A stretch of DNA of 64,000 nt from Methylocapsa sp. S129 (GTDB lineage: Bacteria; Pseudomonadota; Alphaproteobacteria; Rhizobiales; Beijerinckiaceae). Made by a program: the position numbers and the translations under genes. Where the stretch lies: positions 196,039 through 260,038 of the forward strand of contig NZ_LMUI01000020.1 of the NCBI RefSeq assembly GCF_009765995.1, written 5' to 3'. The notes under the pieces are model-generated. The model saw only the letters and a program-made list of their open reading frames with translations, did no database searches and was not told where the DNA came from. Below are positions 61,171 through 64,000 of this stretch, piece by piece (position 1 is the first letter of the stretch; each line of letters opens with the position of its first letter).

Positions 61171-64000
61171 TCAGTGGAAATCCCGGGCCCTCACCTTTAT
61201 CGAACCGCCTCGGGAATCGGGAATGTAGATGTCGCGCGGCGCCGGCCCTTTGGACTGCCGCTCACGAGGATCGAGGCCAGGGCCGCCGTGGTGGAACTCA
61301 TCACCGCGCCCATGCGGCAGCAGAAATGCAGCCTCCCGCTCGCCGACGCTGGCGAGTTCCGTGGAGAGGTCGGCGAGGTGATGGGCGACGAGATGCACGA
61401 CCTCGCCCTCGCGCTGAATACGACCGCGGACGGCAAGCATGCTAGCGGAGAGGACCACGCGACGATACTTTTCGAACATCTTGGCCCAGACGACGAGATT
61501 GGTGATGCCGGTCTCATCCTCCAAGGTGATGAACATCACGCCCTTGGCCGTGCCCGGCTTTTGCCGGACGAGAACGAGGCCGGCTGTCTGAAGCCAGCGT
61601 CCGTCGCGGGCCTGCATCGCCTCGGCGCAGGTGACGATGCGCTGGCGCCGCAGGTCGGCGCGAAGAAAAGTCACGGGGTGGGCGCGCAGCGTGAGACCGA
61701 CATGGCCGTAGTCTTCCACCACCTCGCCGCCGGCGGTCATCGGTCGGAGCACCACCGCCGGCTCGTTGAGTTCCGGAACGGTCTGTTCCTCCCGCGCCGA
61801 AGCGACCGCAAAGAGCGGCAGCGGTTCATCACGCAGGCCCTTGATCGCCCATAGCGCCTCGCGCCGGGCGAGCTTCAACGAGGGCTGCAAGGCGTCGGCC
61901 TCGGCGATCTGCACGAGTGAGGCGGACGGAATGCCGGCGCGCCGCCAGAGATCATCGACCGACACGAAGGGCTCATCGACGCGCGAAGTGACGATGGCGG
62001 CGGCATCGACATTGGCGAGGCCACGCACCATGCGCAGACCGAGTCTGACCGCGAAACGGTCATCCCCGTCGGTCGGCTCCAGCGTGCAGTCCCAGCGAGA
62101 GGCATTGATGCAGACGGGGCGAACTTCAACACCGTGATCGCGCGCATCGCGCACGATCTGCGCGGGCGCATAGAAGCCCATCGGCTGCGCATTCAGCAGC
62201 GCGGCACAGAAGACATCGGGATGATGGCATTTAAGCCATGACGACGCGTAGGCGATCAATGCGAATGAGGCAGCGTGGCTCTCCGGGAATCCATAACTGC
62301 CGAACCCCTCTAACTGGCTGAAGGTCTTCTCAGCAAAGCCGCGCTCATAGCCCTTGGCGATCATGCCGTTGATGAGCTTATCGCGAAACTTCGAGACGCC
62401 TCCCGTGTGCTTGAAGGTCGCCATGGAACGGCGTAGCTGGTCTGCCTCGCCGGGAGTAAAACCGGCGCAGACGATAGCAACGCGCATGGCCTGCTCCTGG
62501 AAGAGCGGCACCCCGAGCGTCTTGCCAAGCACAGTCTCCAACTCGGGCGTCGGGTAATGGACCGGCTCAATACCGTCGCGCCGGCGCAGATAGGGATGCA
62601 CCATATCGCCCTGGATCGGCCCTGGCCGGACGATCGCGACCTGGATGACCAGGTCATAGAAGGTGCGCGGTTTGAGCCTCGGGAGCATCGACATCTGCGC
62701 CCGGCTCTCGATCTGAAACGTGCCGAGCGTATCCGCCTTGCGGATCATCGCGTAGGTGCGGGGATCCTCCGCGGGGATCGTCGCGAGATCGAGGGCAACG
62801 CCCTTGTGCTCGGCCAGGAGGTCGAGGCCGCGCTTCATGCAGGACAGCATGCCGAGCGCCAGGCAATCCACTTTCATGAATTTCAAGGCATCGATATCGT
62901 CCTTGTCCCATTCGATGACCTGACGGTCCTTCATCGCAGCGGGTTCGATCGGCACAAGTTCATCGAGTCGATCGCGGGTGAGGACGAAACCGCCTGGATG
63001 CTGGGACAGGTGGCGCGGCGCGCCCATCAATTCGTGGGCGAGATCGAGCGCAAGTCGAAGTCGGCGATCGCCAAGATTGAGATTCAATTCTTCCACGTGC
63101 TTGGGCTCGACACCCTCTTCCGACCAACCCCAGACCTGACCGGACAACATCTTGATGAGGTCCTCGGGCAGGCCGAGCGCCTTGCCGACGTCGCGGAGCG
63201 CTCCTTTGGCACGATAGCGGATGACGGTCGAGCAGAGCGCCGCATGATCGCGACCGTAGGTCTCGAACACCCATTGCATGACGATCTCGCGCCGTTCGTG
63301 CTCGAAATCCACATCGATGTCGGGTGGCTCCCGCCGCTCCTCGGAAACGAAGCGTTCAAACAGCAGATCATTGCGCTCGGGATCGATCGACGTGACGCCA
63401 AGGACGTAGCAGACCGCACTGTTTGCGGCTGACCCTCTGCCCTGGCAGAGAATGTCCCGGCTTCGGGCAAAACGAACGATCGAATTCACAGTCAAGAAAT
63501 ACGGCGCATATTGCAGCGTCTCTATCAGGCGCAGTTCGTGCTTGAGGATGGCGATTGTCTTGTCAGGCACGCCCTCGGGATAACGTTGCTCAGCGCCCTC
63601 CCAGGTCAACTTCTCCAGCGCCTGCTGCGGCGTGAAGCCGGGGATCGCAGCCTCCTCGGGATATTGATAGGCGAGTTCGTCGAGCGAAAACCGGCAACGC
63701 TCGGCGATCGCTCGTGTTTGCGCCAGCGCTTCGGGATAGCGGCCAAACAATCGCGCCATTTCCTCCGGCGCCTTGAGATAGCGATCGGCATGACGCTCCC
63801 GACGGAAGCCCGCTTCGTCGATCGTGCAATTGTGCCGGATGCAGGTGACGACGTCTTGCAGAATGCGCCGCGCCGGAACGTGAAACAGCGCGTCGTTGGT
63901 GACGACGGTCGGCACGCGCGCCCTAGCCGCCAGGTTCGACAATTCATGAAGTCGCATTGCGTCGTTCGGCCGTCGCCGCAGCGTCAGCGCCATGAATGCT
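61171..64000 (-). CDS. dnaE2: Error-prone DNA polymerase DnaE2 (ImuC), 5' end outside window
   Basis: About 943 residues visible; the frame stays open through the right edge, so the PHP-domain start is missing (family length about 1,050-1,150). Polymerase core motifs include [20 protein letters not shown] then [20 protein letters not shown], and [20 protein letters not shown] with the catalytic aspartates. HhH and OB-fold segments follow ([34 protein letters not shown]). DnaE2 performs translesion synthesis in the SOS response together with ImuA and ImuB, whose genes normally lie upstream, here beyond the window. Confidence 0.92.
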   Translation of the reverse strand, partial: AFMALTLRRRPNDAMRLHELSNLAARARVPTVVTNDALFHVPARRILQDVVTCIRHNCTIDEAGFRRERHADRYLKAPEEMARLFGRYPEALAQTRAIAERCRFSLDELAYQYPEEAAIPGFTPQQALEKLTWEGAEQRYPEGVPDKTIAILKHELRLIETLQYAPYFLTVNSIVRFARSRDILCQGRGSAANSAVCYVLGVTSIDPERNDLLFERFVSEERREPPDIDVDFEHERREIVMQWVFETYGRDHAALCSTVIRYRAKGALRDVGKALGLPEDLIKMLSGQVWGWSEEGVEPKHVEELNLNLGDRRLRLALDLAHELMGAPRHLSQHPGGFVLTRDRLDELVPIEPAAMKDRQVIEWDKDDIDALKFMKVDCLALGMLSCMKRGLDLLAEHKGVALDLATIPAEDPRTYAMIRKADTLGTFQIESRAQMSMLPRLKPRTFYDLVIQVAIVRPGPIQGDMVHPYLRRRDGIEPVHYPTPELETVLGKTLGVPLFQEQAMRVAIVCAGFTPGEADQLRRSMATFKHTGGVSKFRDKLINGMIAKGYERGFAEKTFSQLEGFGSYGFPESHAASFALIAYASSWLKCHHPDVFCAALLNAQPMGFYAPAQIVRDARDHGVEVRPVCINASRWDCTLEPTDGDDRFAVRLGLRMVRGLANVDAAAIVTSRVDEPFVSVDDLWRRAGIPSASLVQIAEADALQPSLKLARREALWAIKGLRDEPLPLFAVASAREEQTVPELNEPAVVLRPMTAGGEVVEDYGHVGLTLRAHPVTFLRADLRRQRIVTCAEAMQARDGRWLQTAGLVLVRQKPGTAKGVMFITLEDETGITNLVVWAKMFEKYRRVVLSASMLAVRGRIQREGEVVHLVAHHLADLSTELASVGEREAAFLLPHGRGDEFHHGGPGLDPRERQSKGPAPRDIYIPDSRGGSIKVRARDFH

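Noticed and set aside
61138-63432. Long plus-strand frames (61138-61854, 62557-63432)
   Set aside because: Antisense shadows of dnaE2, which has clear polymerase motifs on the other strand.
1-64000. CRISPR arrays, tRNA or rRNA genes
   Set aside because: No regularly spaced identical repeats of CRISPR type and no cloverleaf-like or rRNA-like sequence was noticed; the only short regular repeats are the three iterons.

Overview
The window looks like part of an integrative and conjugative element (ICE) of an alphaproteobacterium, probably Hyphomicrobiales (Rhizobiales). The grounds are the high G+C, a conjugation set of the Tn4371/rhizobial Trb kind (RepA, ParA, DUF2840, TraF, lytic transglycosylase, DUF3363 relaxase, TraG, TrbBCDEJKLFGI, DUF2274), LuxR/LuxI next to trb, and genes such as DUF736, DUF3422 and dnaE2. 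No integrase, att site or tRNA gene is visible, so the ICE ends are not defined here.

Layout. 0-7.5 kb: accessory and regulatory end, with DUF736, a more AT-rich two-gene island (Tat-exported Cys/His hydrolase plus a protein ending in a Tc-toxin-like domain), a DUF938 methyltransferase, an XRE regulator, a small DNA-binding-type protein, a frameshifted DUF2285 gene and a LysE exporter. 7.7-13.9 kb: replication/partition and DNA processing (AlpA-like HTH, RepA, iterons, ParA, RHH protein, DUF2840, TraF, transglycosylase, relaxase). 14.2-19.7 kb: a three-gene cargo operon between relaxase and coupling protein, encoding a Ser/Thr kinase-UPF1-like helicase fusion, a PLD-family nuclease and a PP2C phosphatase. 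The first two match a type I Mokosh anti-phage system; the phosphatase is an unexpected third member. 20.0-32.0 kb: traG and an almost fully overlapping trb operon. 31.9-34.5 kb: a LysR regulator and a LuxI/LuxR pair with a clear lux box.

35.3-55.5 kb: a catabolic island that fits the arginine transaminase route. Arginine would be transaminated (AruH-like), 2-ketoarginine decarboxylated (AruI-like), 4-guanidinobutyraldehyde oxidised (PatD/KauB-like), 4-guanidinobutyrate hydrolysed to GABA and urea (GbuA-like), GABA transaminated (divergent class III enzyme) and succinate semialdehyde oxidised (GabD). A dispersed basic-amino-acid ABC transporter, a NitT/TauT-type ABC transporter, an M20 hydrolase and L- and D-type hydroxyacid dehydrogenases accompany it. 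A GntR/FCD regulator is encoded in the middle, and five full copies plus one core copy of a 17-bp dyad (TTGTCGAC-N-GTCGACAA) lie upstream of transcription units, which suggests one regulon. 55.9-57.7 kb: a YcbX/mARC-like MOSC protein with its own FMN/[2Fe-2S] reductase. 57.8-59.4 kb: a complete IS5-family element with terminal inverted repeats. 59.5-64 kb: DUF3422 membrane protein and dnaE2, which runs off the right edge.

All functional assignments are read from sequence motifs and remembered family features; no database search was run.
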